Shown: positions 28,856 to 37,367 of the stretch, piece by piece | Position numbering within the stretch: the first letter of the stretch is position 1 | How the letters are laid out: every line of letters begins with the position of its first letter | Assembly: GCF_002979435.1 (NCBI RefSeq) | Contig: NZ_PCOV01000010.1 | Coordinates: 1 to 64,000 of the forward strand | Source of the DNA: Microbacterium sp. MYb66 | GTDB taxonomy: Bacteria > Actinomycetota > Actinomycetes > Actinomycetales > Microbacteriaceae | Direction of reading: 5' to 3' | Length of the DNA stretch: 64,000 nt | Position numbers and translations under genes: made by a program | The notes under the pieces: generated by a model | Told to the model about the DNA's origin: nothing | What the model saw: only the letters and a program-made list of their open reading frames with translations | Databases searched by the model: none

Positions 28856-29854
28856 TCAGGCGCGCCCGTCGGCCAGGCGGGCGCGCCGCTCCTCCTCGCG
28901 CTTCGAGTACGTGGCGGCGCGGATCGCATCGTCAGATTCCAGGCCTGTGCCCAAGGCCCCGCCGAGAGTCGCCGCCGATGCGACGAACCAGGTGAGCACG
29001 AACAGATCGCCGACGCCGACTGTTCGGCCGAGGGCTTCGCTCATCACCGTCGTGTCGAGCACGAACAGAGCCCAGGCCAGGTTCACGAGGTACAGCGCCA
29101 GATAGCAGATGATGATGCCGATGGTCAGAGTCAGCAGCGTCGAGGTGTTGTAGAGACGGGATCTCTCCCGCGCCTGCGGTGAGTCATCGTCGGGACGGTC
29201 CCAGAGCCTGCCGTCGATCACGATCCAGGCGATGACGATCGCGATGGAAGCCAGTGTCGCTGCAGCCAGACGCCAGCCCGACAGCGAGATGGCAAGCGAC
29301 CATATCGTCGGCTCGATCGTCGCCACCGCGCCGGTCGCCAGGGCAGCGACCAGTGCGGACTTGAGCCCGGCGGCGAGCAGCCACGGACGGTTGGCCAGCA
29401 CCATGCCAAGAAGCACGCGCCCACGGGCGCTGAGCCGGGGCAGCGGCAGGCGCTGCTCCTCAGGCGAGGCGGGTTCAGCCATCCCGTCGACGAGCCCCTG
29501 CACCGCGTGGCGGGCGCGAGTCTGCACCCGGAAGCCGCCAAGGGCGGGCAGCGACAGCACCGCGGACAGGCGTCGAGGATCGATTGCGGCCAGCAGGTAG
29601 CGGCCGTCATCATCGCGAACGGGGAGCTCGGTGACGCCGATGACGAGATCCCACCGCTTCTGGTCGGCGTGCGCACGAAGTCGTTCCAGGGCGACGTCGA
29701 CGTCTTCAGACCCGAGGGTGAACGGCTCGCTGACGAGTTCGACGATCCAGCCGTCGGTCTCAGCGGCGAGCGGCGGCCTGAGGTCGGTCATCCGACGGGC
29801 GACGGCCGTGGGCGAAGCCGGGTCGGCCACGAGGCCCACGCGGATCGGCTCCAT
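28856..29854 (-). CDS. Hypothetical membrane protein
   Basis: 332 residues; family not recognised. The N-terminal ~150 residues are soluble (VGLVADPASPTAVARRM, then KRWDLVIGVTELPVRDDDGR), suggestive of a small alpha/beta domain. About four to five membrane segments follow at roughly 155-175, 183-213, 240-266 and 280-306, and the C-terminus ends in a charged cytosolic tail. It converges on nrdF, only 16 bases away, and is separated from the upstream amidase by 216 bases. Confidence 0.75.
   Translation of the reverse strand: MEPIRVGLVADPASPTAVARRMTDLRPPLAAETDGWIVELVSEPFTLGSEDVDVALERLRAHADQKRWDLVIGVTELPVRDDDGRYLLAAIDPRRLSAVLSLPALGGFRVQTRARHAVQGLVDGMAEPASPEEQRLPLPRLSARGRVLLGMVLANRPWLLAAGLKSALVAALATGAVATIEPTIWSLAISLSGWRLAAATLASIAIVIAWIVIDGRLWDRPDDDSPQARERSRLYNTSTLLTLTIGIIICYLALYLVNLAWALFVLDTTVMSEALGRTVGVGDLFVLTWFVASAATLGGALGTGLESDDAIRAATYSKREEERRARLADGRA
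28859..28887. terminator. GC-rich hairpin, likely terminator after nrdF
   Basis: GGCGCGCCCG (28859-28868) and CGGGCGCGCC (28878-28887) form a perfect 10-bp stem with a 9-base loop, 20 bases past the nrdF stop. It has no T-tract and lies inside the last codons of the convergent membrane-protein gene, so it may only slow or partly stop nrd transcription. Confidence 0.5.
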
Positions 29855-29944
29855 CTCCGCAACCTACACCCGACTCCAGTCGGCCGCATCGGCATCTGCA
29901 ATTGCCGAGCCGTTCAGCTTCCGTCTGTCGAGTGAGCACAAGAA

Positions 29945-29968
29945 CCCGGCCGTCGCAAGGCGACCGGG
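29945..29968 (-). terminator. Candidate terminator of the amidase gene
   Basis: Stem CCCGG plus TCGC pairs with GCGA plus CCGGG around the loop AAG, with a 3-base bulge (29950-29952). Read on the minus strand it is followed by TTCTTGTG, a modest T-rich run. It lies 103 bases past the amidase stop, inside a 216-base gap (29855-30070) in which I see nothing else. Confidence 0.35.
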
Positions 29969-30070
29969 CCGATCGGCGGGCAGGTGCGACGGCACTCGAT
30001 CGACTCGCGTGCGCGACGTCGGTCACCGTTCCCGGCGCGGCGGCGGAAGCGGTGCGGGCTCGAGGCGGCC

Positions 30071-31528
30071 TCACAGGGCGGGGTGTCGCCGGTGGTGCTC
30101 GGTGATTTCCTCGAACGCCTGCGCGGCGAGCAGGAGGTCGACGTCGCGACCGGGAGCGGCCACGAACTGCACCCCGACGGGCAGCCCGTCCGGCGTGAAG
30201 CCGGCGGGAACCGATACCGCCGGGCAGCCGGTCGCCGAGATGATCGTCGATGCCCGCATCCACTCGAGATAGTTCGACAGGTGCGCTCCTCCGGCTTCGC
30301 GCGGGAACTCCATCCGGGCATCGAACGGGGCGACCTGTGCTGTGCTCAGCACGAGCAGATCGTGCGTGGCGAAGTACGATGCGACCGTCGCCGCGAGGCG
30401 GCTGCGCGCCTCGTCGGCGGACACGAGTTCGTCGACCGTGAGGGCGAGCCCCATCTCCGTGTTCCAGACCACCGCGTCCTTGATCTCATCGCGATGCTCG
30501 CGCACGAGGTCGCGGTAGTCGGCGGCGAAGTCGTAGGCCCTGGTCACGCGGAACACCTCGTCGGCGTCGCGCAGGTCGGGGATGTCGTCATCCACCCGAG
30601 CGCCCGCGCTCGCGAGCACGTCCGCCGCGGTCCGAACGATCGCGTCGACCTCGGTATCGATGGGGAACAGACCGTTCAGATCGCTGGAGAACCCGATGCG
30701 GAGCCCCGACAGGCCGGCACCCGCACCGTGGCGATCCGGGTGGGTGAACTCGGCTCGGTCGAAGACGGAGCCGGGCTCCGCGACCGATAGCGGCGCGCCG
30801 GCGGCCGGACCACAGGCGACCGACATCATCAGAGCGACGTCGCCGACGGTCCGCGCCATGAATCCGGGCTGAGCGAGCCATTCCCAGGGGTTCGCGGGCA
30901 ACGCGTGGGGGATGCGGCCGTTGGTCGGCCGCATCCCCACGATGTTGGTGAACGATCCCGGCGTCCGAAGAGATCCGCCCATGTCCGATCCATCGCCGGA
31001 TGCTTGCATACCGGCGGCGATCGCCACGGCGGCCCCGCCGGACGATCCTCCCGCTGACCGGGTCGTGTCGAACGGGTTCACCGTCGTGCCGAACACCCTG
31101 TTGAACGTGTGGGAGCCGGCGGTGAACTCGGGGACGTTGGATTTGCCGCTCGTGACGACGCCGGCGGCCCGCAGTCGCGCGACGATCAGCGCATCCTTCT
31201 CCGGAATGTTGTCGAGCAGCAGCGCGGAGCCGCGTGTGGTCCGCAGACCGGCCACATCCGTGGAGTCCTTATGCGTCATCGGGACGCCGTGGAGGGCGCC
31301 GATCGGCTCCCCGGCGGCCTGGCGGGCATCCGCCCGATCAGCGCGGTCGAACGCGCGCTCGTCGTCGCGAGTCACGATCGCGTTGAGCGCGGGGTTCACG
31401 CTGTCCATCCGGGTGAGGTGGTCGGCGAGCGCTTCGCGCGCGGAGACCTCGCCGGCGGCGATACGAGCCGCGAGCTCCCGCGTGCTCAGCCAGGTCAGCT
31501 CCGACTCATACGCGACGGGAGAGATCAC
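30071..31528 (-). CDS. Amidase (amidase signature family)
   Basis: 485 residues with the complete Ser-Ser-Lys triad of the family: Lys87 in MTHKDST, the cis-serine in AGGSSGGAA (162/163) and the nucleophile Ser186 in GSDMGGSLRTP. It hydrolyses a carboxamide to acid plus ammonia or amine; substrate unknown. The start is GTG at 31528 behind AAGGAGC; the longer frame upstream runs into the operator. It is divergent from the peptide ABC transporter and shares its control region, which suggests it processes an imported peptide amide or a related compound. Confidence 0.92.
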   Translation of the reverse strand: MISPVAYESELTWLSTRELAARIAAGEVSAREALADHLTRMDSVNPALNAIVTRDDERAFDRADRADARQAAGEPIGALHGVPMTHKDSTDVAGLRTTRGSALLLDNIPEKDALIVARLRAAGVVTSGKSNVPEFTAGSHTFNRVFGTTVNPFDTTRSAGGSSGGAAVAIAAGMQASGDGSDMGGSLRTPGSFTNIVGMRPTNGRIPHALPANPWEWLAQPGFMARTVGDVALMMSVACGPAAGAPLSVAEPGSVFDRAEFTHPDRHGAGAGLSGLRIGFSSDLNGLFPIDTEVDAIVRTAADVLASAGARVDDDIPDLRDADEVFRVTRAYDFAADYRDLVREHRDEIKDAVVWNTEMGLALTVDELVSADEARSRLAATVASYFATHDLLVLSTAQVAPFDARMEFPREAGGAHLSNYLEWMRASTIISATGCPAVSVPAGFTPDGLPVGVQFVAAPGRDVDLLLAAQAFEEITEHHRRHPAL

Positions 31529-31586
31529 CGGGGGCTCCTTATGTTTCGTGGAAGTATCGCTTCTGTTGCAGCTTCCGAACATACTG

Positions 31587-31610
31587 TACGTTTAGAAAAT
31601 ATTAAACGTA
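31587..31610. promoter_or_regulatory. Perfect palindromic operator candidate between amidase and peptide ABC operon
   Basis: TACGTTTA (31587-31594) and TAAACGTA (31603-31610) are perfect inverted 8-bp arms around the 8-base AT-rich spacer GAAAATAT. It is a conspicuously AT-rich island in a GC-rich genome, placed centrally in the 119-base gap between the divergent amidase and substrate-binding protein. The GbsR/MarR-type regulator at 35189 within the same cluster is the best candidate to bind it. Confidence 0.7.
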
Positions 31611-31647
31611 AGGTGAACGGACCCCCAACTACTCGAGGAGGAGTTTT

Positions 31648-33243
31648 ATGAACGGTCTGCGGAAAGCCGCCATCGCAACGACAGCCATCATCGCCGTGGC
31701 ACTCACCGGATGTGCGAGCGACGGGGCGGATGACGCTGCCGACGACTCGCGAGAACTCGTGATCGGAACCGCCGATCCCGTGCCGGATCTCACCCCCGGT
31801 CGTCAGAGCAACGTGTACGGGCTGATGATGTCGGTGTTCAGCCCGCTCACCTTCGTCGACGCGGAGGGCGAGCTCGGCTACGTCGCCGCCGAATCGGTGG
31901 AGAGCGACGACAAGGTGACCTGGACGGTCACGCTGCGTGATGACTGGACTTTCCATGACGGAACACCGGTGACCGCTCAGGACTACGTCGACAGCTGGAA
32001 TGCGGTCGCGCTCGGCACGAACGCATTCGCGAACTCCGGGCAGCTCGCCTCGATCGAGGGGTACTCAGACCTCAACCCCGCGGAGGGCGCCCCCGCCACC
32101 GACCGGATGTCGGGGCTGCAGGTCGTCGACGACCACGTGTTCACGGTCTCGTTGACGCAACCTGACAGCCAGTTCCCCGTGCAGCTCTCGCAGGCGCAGA
32201 CGGCCTTCTACCCGATGCCGCAGAGCGCGTTCGACGATCTGGCGGCGTACGGGAAGAAGCCGATCGGCAACGGGCCCCTGGCGATCAAGGACGCGTGGGT
32301 CGAGGGCGAACCGATCGTCGCTGAGCGATTCGACGACTACAAGGGTAAGGAGTCGACGGTCGACAAGATCACCTGGGTGCCCTACAGCGATCGACTGACG
32401 TCCTACACCGACGCTCTGGCGGGCAACCTCGATCTCACGGCGGTCCCTGCAACGCGGGCGATGCAGGTGTCGAGCGACTTCGACGAGGAGAACATCTACA
32501 GCTTCTCGGCACCCGGGATGAACTACCTCGGAATCCCCTACTGGGACGAGCGGTTCTCCGACATCCGTGTACGACAGGCGATCTCCATGGCCATCGACCG
32601 GCCTGCGATCAACGAGGCGATCTACGGGGGCCGCAACAAGCCGGCCACCGCATGGACCCCCGCCGTCATGCCGGGTAACCCCGACGGCGTCTGCGGCAAG
32701 TACTGCGAATACGATCCGGATGCCGCGGCCGCCCTCCTCCAAGAGGCCGGCGGATTCGACGGCGAGTTGACGATCCACTTCCCCGGAGGCGCCGGTCACG
32801 AGGACCTGTTCAACGCGATCGCCAACTCCCTCCGACAGAACCTCGGAATCGAGGCCGTCGCCCGTCCCTCGGTCGGCTGGGCTGAGTTCGGTGAAGCGCG
32901 CAACACCCAGACACTCGACGGCCCCTTCTTCTCGCGCTGGGGTGCTCTCTACCCGAGCCAGCAGTCGACGCTGCGGGCGATGTTCTCGAGCGCACCGGTC
33001 TGCAAGAACTGCGGGGGAGCACTTTCGCCCGACGTGGATGCGGCGCTGAAGAAGGCAGATCTCATCGGTGGTGAGGACGGAACCGCCTACGCGGCGGTGC
33101 AGAAGGTCCTCGCCGAGAACTTCCCGATCGTGCCGTTGTTCGACGAGTCCTACAACTACGTCACCTCCGATCGCATCGCGAAGCTGACCGCCTCGGGAGT
33201 GGGGGAGCCCATCCTCACCGAGATCGTCCTCACCGACGACTGA
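31648..33243 (+). CDS. Peptide ABC transporter substrate-binding lipoprotein (family 5)
   Basis: 531 residues. The signal peptide ends in the lipobox LTGC with Cys22, so it is anchored outside the membrane. The body is an OppA/DppA-type binding protein (WTVTLRDDWTFHDGTPVTAQDYV motif, in parts; VRQAISMAIDRP). GAGGAGG lies 9 bases before the ATG. It delivers oligopeptides or similar ligands to the permeases that follow. Cysteine pairs (VCGKYC, VCKNCGG) suggest disulfides in the extracellular domain. Confidence 0.93.
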   Translation: MNGLRKAAIATTAIIAVALTGCASDGADDAADDSRELVIGTADPVPDLTPGRQSNVYGLMMSVFSPLTFVDAEGELGYVAAESVESDDKVTWTVTLRDDWTFHDGTPVTAQDYVDSWNAVALGTNAFANSGQLASIEGYSDLNPAEGAPATDRMSGLQVVDDHVFTVSLTQPDSQFPVQLSQAQTAFYPMPQSAFDDLAAYGKKPIGNGPLAIKDAWVEGEPIVAERFDDYKGKESTVDKITWVPYSDRLTSYTDALAGNLDLTAVPATRAMQVSSDFDEENIYSFSAPGMNYLGIPYWDERFSDIRVRQAISMAIDRPAINEAIYGGRNKPATAWTPAVMPGNPDGVCGKYCEYDPDAAAALLQEAGGFDGELTIHFPGGAGHEDLFNAIANSLRQNLGIEAVARPSVGWAEFGEARNTQTLDGPFFSRWGALYPSQQSTLRAMFSSAPVCKNCGGALSPDVDAALKKADLIGGEDGTAYAAVQKVLAENFPIVPLFDESYNYVTSDRIAKLTASGVGEPILTEIVLTDD

Positions 33244-33260
33244 TACGCGACGACTCGTAT

Positions 33261-34187
33261 ATGTGGAGATTTCTCGCCCGGCGATTGCTGGAACTCGTCG
33301 TCGTCTTCATCGGCGTCACGTTCGTCATCTACTGCGCGGTGTTCCTGCTGCCCGGAGATCCGATCGAGGCTCTGGCCGGCGACCGGCCCCTCCCCGAGAG
33401 CGTGCAGCAGCAGCTGCGCGAGCAGTACGGGTTGGACCAGCCCATCTGGCAGCAGTACCTGAACTACCTCGGCGGGCTTTTCCAGGGAGATCTGGGCACG
33501 ACATTCACCGGTCAATCCGTGAGTGAGCAGATGGCCAGCCGCTGGCCGACGACGATCACCCTCGCCCTCACCGCGTGGGCGCTGACGGTGCTGATCAGCG
33601 TCGTCCTGGGGCTGGTCGCCGGTCTGCGGCAGGGATCGGCGGTCGACAGGTCGGTGCTGCTGGGCACCATCATCGCGGAATCGGTGCCGGTGTTCGTCAT
33701 GGGCATCACGGCCCAGTACGTGTTCGGCATCATGCTCAGGTGGACACCCATCGCCGGCGTCGGCGATGGGTGGCCACGGGCCTTCATCCTGCCCGCGCTG
33801 ATCATCGCGATCTACGGACTCGCGGGGGTGTCACGCCTCATGCGAGGCAGCGTGATCGACACCATGCAGTCCGACTTCGTGCGCACCCTGCGCGCGAAAG
33901 GGCTCTCGCGTCGGAGCATCGTCGGGCTGCACGTCACCCGCAACGCCGCCGCCCCGGTGGTCAACGTGCTGGCGATCCAGTTGGGCTCGCTTCTGGGCGG
34001 CACCGTGGTGATCGAGGCGATCTTCAACATCAACGGGGTGGGTCAGCTGCTCTACAAGGCCATCCAGGATCAGGAGGGCACGCTCGTCGTGGGGGTCGCC
34101 ACCACGCTCGTCCTCATCTTCCTGATCACCAATGTCGTCGTCGACGTCATCTCCTCGCTTCTCGACCCCAGGATCCGCAATGACTGA
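33261..34187 (+). CDS. Peptide ABC transporter permease (DppB/OppB type)
   Basis: 308 residues with six membrane helices. N-terminal FLARRLLELVVVFIGVTFV is typical of DppB; the conserved DPI(E)AL region, the large extracellular loop and the LRAKGLSRRSIVGLHVTRNA coupling loop follow. It pairs with the next gene (8-base overlap) to form the inner-membrane channel. Confidence 0.93.
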   Translation: MWRFLARRLLELVVVFIGVTFVIYCAVFLLPGDPIEALAGDRPLPESVQQQLREQYGLDQPIWQQYLNYLGGLFQGDLGTTFTGQSVSEQMASRWPTTITLALTAWALTVLISVVLGLVAGLRQGSAVDRSVLLGTIIAESVPVFVMGITAQYVFGIMLRWTPIAGVGDGWPRAFILPALIIAIYGLAGVSRLMRGSVIDTMQSDFVRTLRAKGLSRRSIVGLHVTRNAAAPVVNVLAIQLGSLLGGTVVIEAIFNINGVGQLLYKAIQDQEGTLVVGVATTLVLIFLITNVVVDVISSLLDPRIRND

Positions 34188-35076
34188 GCCCGCGACCGTA
34201 GCCATCGATGGGAACTTCGACCGCGCGACCACGCGCGGACTCGGGGCGACGCTCCGCGGTCGCCTGCAGTTCTGGGTGAGTGTCGTCCTCCTGGGCTGTC
34301 TCGCGATCATCGCCGTGATCCCGGGTCCTCTGTCCGGGCTCTTCGGGCAGAGCGATCCCCGCTCCTGCGACCTGTCGGCTTCGAACAAGCCGCCCGGACC
34401 GGGGCATCCGTTCGGCACGGATGTGCAGGGGTGCGACGTCATGGCGAATGTGCTCTTCGGCACGCGCACGTCGCTGTTCATCGGACTCACAACCACCGCG
34501 ATCTGCCTGATCGTCGCGGTCGTCCTCGGCGCGCTCGCGGGATACCGCGGGGGATGGGTCGACTCGCTCATCGCGCGCGGCGCCGACGTCGTGCTCGGAT
34601 TCCCGTTCCTCCTCGGAGCGATCATCGTGCTCAACACGGCACCGGACCGCACGCCCCTGCTGCTCTCCGCGGTGCTCGCCTTCTTCTCCTGGCCGACGTT
34701 CGCGCGTCTCATCCGCAGCTCGGTCAAGGAGGTGCGCGAACGCGAGTTCGTGCAGGCGGCGCATGCGCTGGGGTTCTCGCCGATGCGCGTCGTGCTGACG
34801 CACGTGCTCCCCAACTCGCTCGCGCCCACACTCGCGATCGCCGCCACGATGGTGGGTGGAGTCATCGGGGCGGAGGCCACGCTGACCTTCCTCGGTGTCG
34901 GTCTCGTTCCGCCCTCGATCTCGTGGGGCGTGCAGCTCTCGACCGCGCAGTCGTACTTCCAGCTCGCCCCCCACACCGTCCTGTTCCCCAGCATCTTCCT
35001 GACGGTCACCGTGATCAGCCTCATCATGCTCGGAGATGCCCTCCGGGATGCGCTCGATCCGCGGGGGAGATCATGA
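34180..35076 (+). CDS. Peptide ABC transporter permease (DppC/OppC type)
   Basis: 298 residues. After helix 1 comes the family motif HPFGTDVQGCDVMANVLFGTR, then the five-helix core with the coupling loop REFVQAAHALGFSPMRV and the typical end LGDALRDALDPR. The ATG at 34180 is used because it overlaps the DppB stop by 8 bases. The gene is followed by a 112-base gap in which the regulator may have its own promoter (no clear site seen). Confidence 0.93.
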   Translation: MTEPATVAIDGNFDRATTRGLGATLRGRLQFWVSVVLLGCLAIIAVIPGPLSGLFGQSDPRSCDLSASNKPPGPGHPFGTDVQGCDVMANVLFGTRTSLFIGLTTTAICLIVAVVLGALAGYRGGWVDSLIARGADVVLGFPFLLGAIIVLNTAPDRTPLLLSAVLAFFSWPTFARLIRSSVKEVREREFVQAAHALGFSPMRVVLTHVLPNSLAPTLAIAATMVGGVIGAEATLTFLGVGLVPPSISWGVQLSTAQSYFQLAPHTVLFPSIFLTVTVISLIMLGDALRDALDPRGRS

Positions 35077-35188
35077 GCGTCGCGCGCGGGAGAGCGACCC
35101 GCGGCGTCGCTAGCCTGTGGGAATCACCCGCACGACACCGGTCGTCGTCGCGGTCACGGAAGAACGAAGAGGGAAGGGGCGTCTCGAC

Positions 35189-35746
35189 ATGACGCTGGAT
35201 TCACTGAGCGACGAGATGAGCGATTTCATCGATCGGTTCACGGATGCCTGGGAGCTGATGCGAGGCAAGAGGATGAACGGGCGGGTGCTCGGTCTGCTGA
35301 TCATCACGGACGAGCCTTCGCTGACCTCCGCAGATCTGGTGCGGCTGCTGGATGCGAGCCCGGGAAGCATCTCGACCGCGACTCGTGCACTCATGGGCTC
35401 CGGGTACATCACCCGGCTGTCGGTCTCGCACAGTCGGGTCGCGCACTTCCGCGCGGAGGAGGACGTGTGGGGCGCGTTCCTCAGCCGGGAGAAGGTCGGC
35501 CTCCAGCGCATGGGCGAGGTGCTGCGGACCGCGATGTCGACCTCCGTCGGATCGGAACCCGCACCGGCTCGCCGACTGCGCAACGGCAGCCGATACATGG
35601 CGTGGGTCGATCAGTTCCATCACAACCTCCTGGACCAGTGGCGCGCGTACCGCGATCAGGACGAGGACACGCCGCCGCCGGCTCAGCTGCCCGACGAGAT
35701 GATCGCCGCGATCAGACAAGACAGCGATCGGAGCGACCGTGAGTGA
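35189..35746 (+). CDS. GbsR/MarR family transcriptional regulator
   Basis: 185 residues with a winged helix at about residues 30-100 (RVLGLLIITDEPSLTSADLV, then SPGSISTATRALMGSGYI), the pattern of GbsR-like members of the MarR superfamily. ATG at 35189 follows GGGAAGGGG. It is embedded in the peptide-uptake operon between permease and ATPase genes (8-base overlap with the ATPase), so it probably represses this operon, with the 31587-31610 palindrome as likely operator. Confidence 0.85.
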   Translation: MTLDSLSDEMSDFIDRFTDAWELMRGKRMNGRVLGLLIITDEPSLTSADLVRLLDASPGSISTATRALMGSGYITRLSVSHSRVAHFRAEEDVWGAFLSREKVGLQRMGEVLRTAMSTSVGSEPAPARRLRNGSRYMAWVDQFHHNLLDQWRAYRDQDEDTPPPAQLPDEMIAAIRQDSDRSDRE

Positions 35747-37367
35747 ACCCCTTCTGAGCATCAATGACCTCGCCGTCGACTTCGGCAGCCGACGTGGCGG
35801 TTCGGTGCGGGCGGTCAACGGGGTCTCGTTCGACGTCGGACGAAGAGAGATCGTCGCCGTCGTCGGCGAGTCCGGCTCGGGGAAGTCCGTGACGGCGATG
35901 AGCGTGCTGGGCCTGCTCCCCGACGGCGCCGAGGTGACCGGCAGCATCGTGTTCGACGGCGAGGAGCTGCTGGATCTCGATGAGCGTGCGATGCAGAGGA
36001 TCCGGGGGCGCCGCATCGCCGTGATCTTCCAGGACCCGTTCAGCGCCCTCGATCCCGTCTTCACCGTGGGGTTTCAGATTCGTGAGACTCTGCGCAGGCA
36101 CTTTCCTGAACTCAGTGCGAGCGATCGCAGGAAACGTGCGGTCGAACTGCTCGCCTCCGTCGAGGTGCGCGATCCGGCTCGACGTGCTCGCTCCTACCCG
36201 CACCAGCTCTCGGGCGGTCAGGCGCAACGCGTCGTCATCGCGATGGCTTTGGCGTGCGACCCCGAAGTGCTCATCGCCGACGAGCCGACGACGGCTCTCG
36301 ATGTGACCGTGCAGCGCGAGATCCTCGACCTCCTCCTGCGCATCCGTGAGCGCGAGGGCACGGCCGTGCTGCTCATCACGCACGACATGGGGGTCGTCGC
36401 CGACGTGGCGGACCGTGTGGTGGTGATGCGACACGGCCAGGTCGAGGAAGTGCAGACAGTCACCCGGATCTTCCAGAATCCCGAGGCCGCGTACACGCGC
36501 CAGCTCCTGCAGGCGGTGCCCCGCCTCGATATGGCGGTCCGCGAGTCGATCGCCGATGATCTCCCCGTCCTCGAGGTCGACGGTCTCACCGTCGAGTACC
36601 GGCAGGGGATGAGATCGGTGACCGCGGTCGAGGATGCGTCGCTGAGCATCGCGCGCGGTGAGATCCTGGCGCTGGTCGGTGAGTCGGGTTCGGGCAAGTC
36701 GACCATCGGCAAGGCCATCACGGGTCTCGCTCCCGTGACCGACGGTCGTATCGTGATCGACGGCGTCGACGCCGTGCGGGCTCCGCGTCGCGAAGCGATC
36801 GAACTGAAGAAGAAGATCGGCATCGTCTTCCAGAACCCGCAGGGAGCTCTGGATCCCCGTTGGACCATGGGCGAATCGATCGGTGAGCCGCTCCGCGTGC
36901 ATCGGCGCCTCCGCGGACAGGCGTTGAAGGCACGCACCGACGAGCTGCTGGATGCGGTCGGGCTCTCGCGTTCGTGGAGCACGAGGTACCCGCATGAGCT
37001 GTCGGGCGGGCAGCGGCAGCGTGTGGCGATCGCCCGCGCCCTCGCCCTCGACCCGCTGCTGTTGATCGCCGACGAGCCGACGTCCGCTCTCGACGTCTCG
37101 GTGCAGTCCACCGTGCTCGAACTGTTCCGCCGTCTGCAGCGCGAGCTCCGCTTCGCATGCCTGTTCGTCAGCCACGATCTCGCCGTCGTCGACAGTCTCG
37201 CCGACAGGATCGTCGTGATGAGCAACGCCCGCATCGTCGAGCAGGGCGACCGACGTGAGTTGTTGTCGAACCCGCGCGAGGACTACACCCGACGGCTTCT
37301 TGCGGCCGCACCGGTGCCCGACCCGAACCAGCAGCAGATGAGAAGAAGAGAAAGAGAGCGACTATGA
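35739..37367 (+). CDS. Fused double ATPase of the peptide ABC transporter (DppD-DppF)
   Basis: 542 residues containing two complete ABC ATPase domains, about 1-265 and 275-530. Each has a Walker A (GESGSGKS), a signature (LSGGQAQR, then LSGGQRQR) and a Walker B (IADEPT). In many systems these are two proteins. It energises the DppBC-like channel. The first-domain end carries the C-terminal NPEAAYTRQLLQAVP peptide-transporter motif, the second NPREDYTRRLLAAAP. GTG start at 35739; overlaps the M14 peptidase (ATGA). Confidence 0.93.
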   Translation: MSEPLLSINDLAVDFGSRRGGSVRAVNGVSFDVGRREIVAVVGESGSGKSVTAMSVLGLLPDGAEVTGSIVFDGEELLDLDERAMQRIRGRRIAVIFQDPFSALDPVFTVGFQIRETLRRHFPELSASDRRKRAVELLASVEVRDPARRARSYPHQLSGGQAQRVVIAMALACDPEVLIADEPTTALDVTVQREILDLLLRIREREGTAVLLITHDMGVVADVADRVVVMRHGQVEEVQTVTRIFQNPEAAYTRQLLQAVPRLDMAVRESIADDLPVLEVDGLTVEYRQGMRSVTAVEDASLSIARGEILALVGESGSGKSTIGKAITGLAPVTDGRIVIDGVDAVRAPRREAIELKKKIGIVFQNPQGALDPRWTMGESIGEPLRVHRRLRGQALKARTDELLDAVGLSRSWSTRYPHELSGGQRQRVAIARALALDPLLLIADEPTSALDVSVQSTVLELFRRLQRELRFACLFVSHDLAVVDSLADRIVVMSNARIVEQGDRRELLSNPREDYTRRLLAAAPVPDPNQQQMRRRERERL

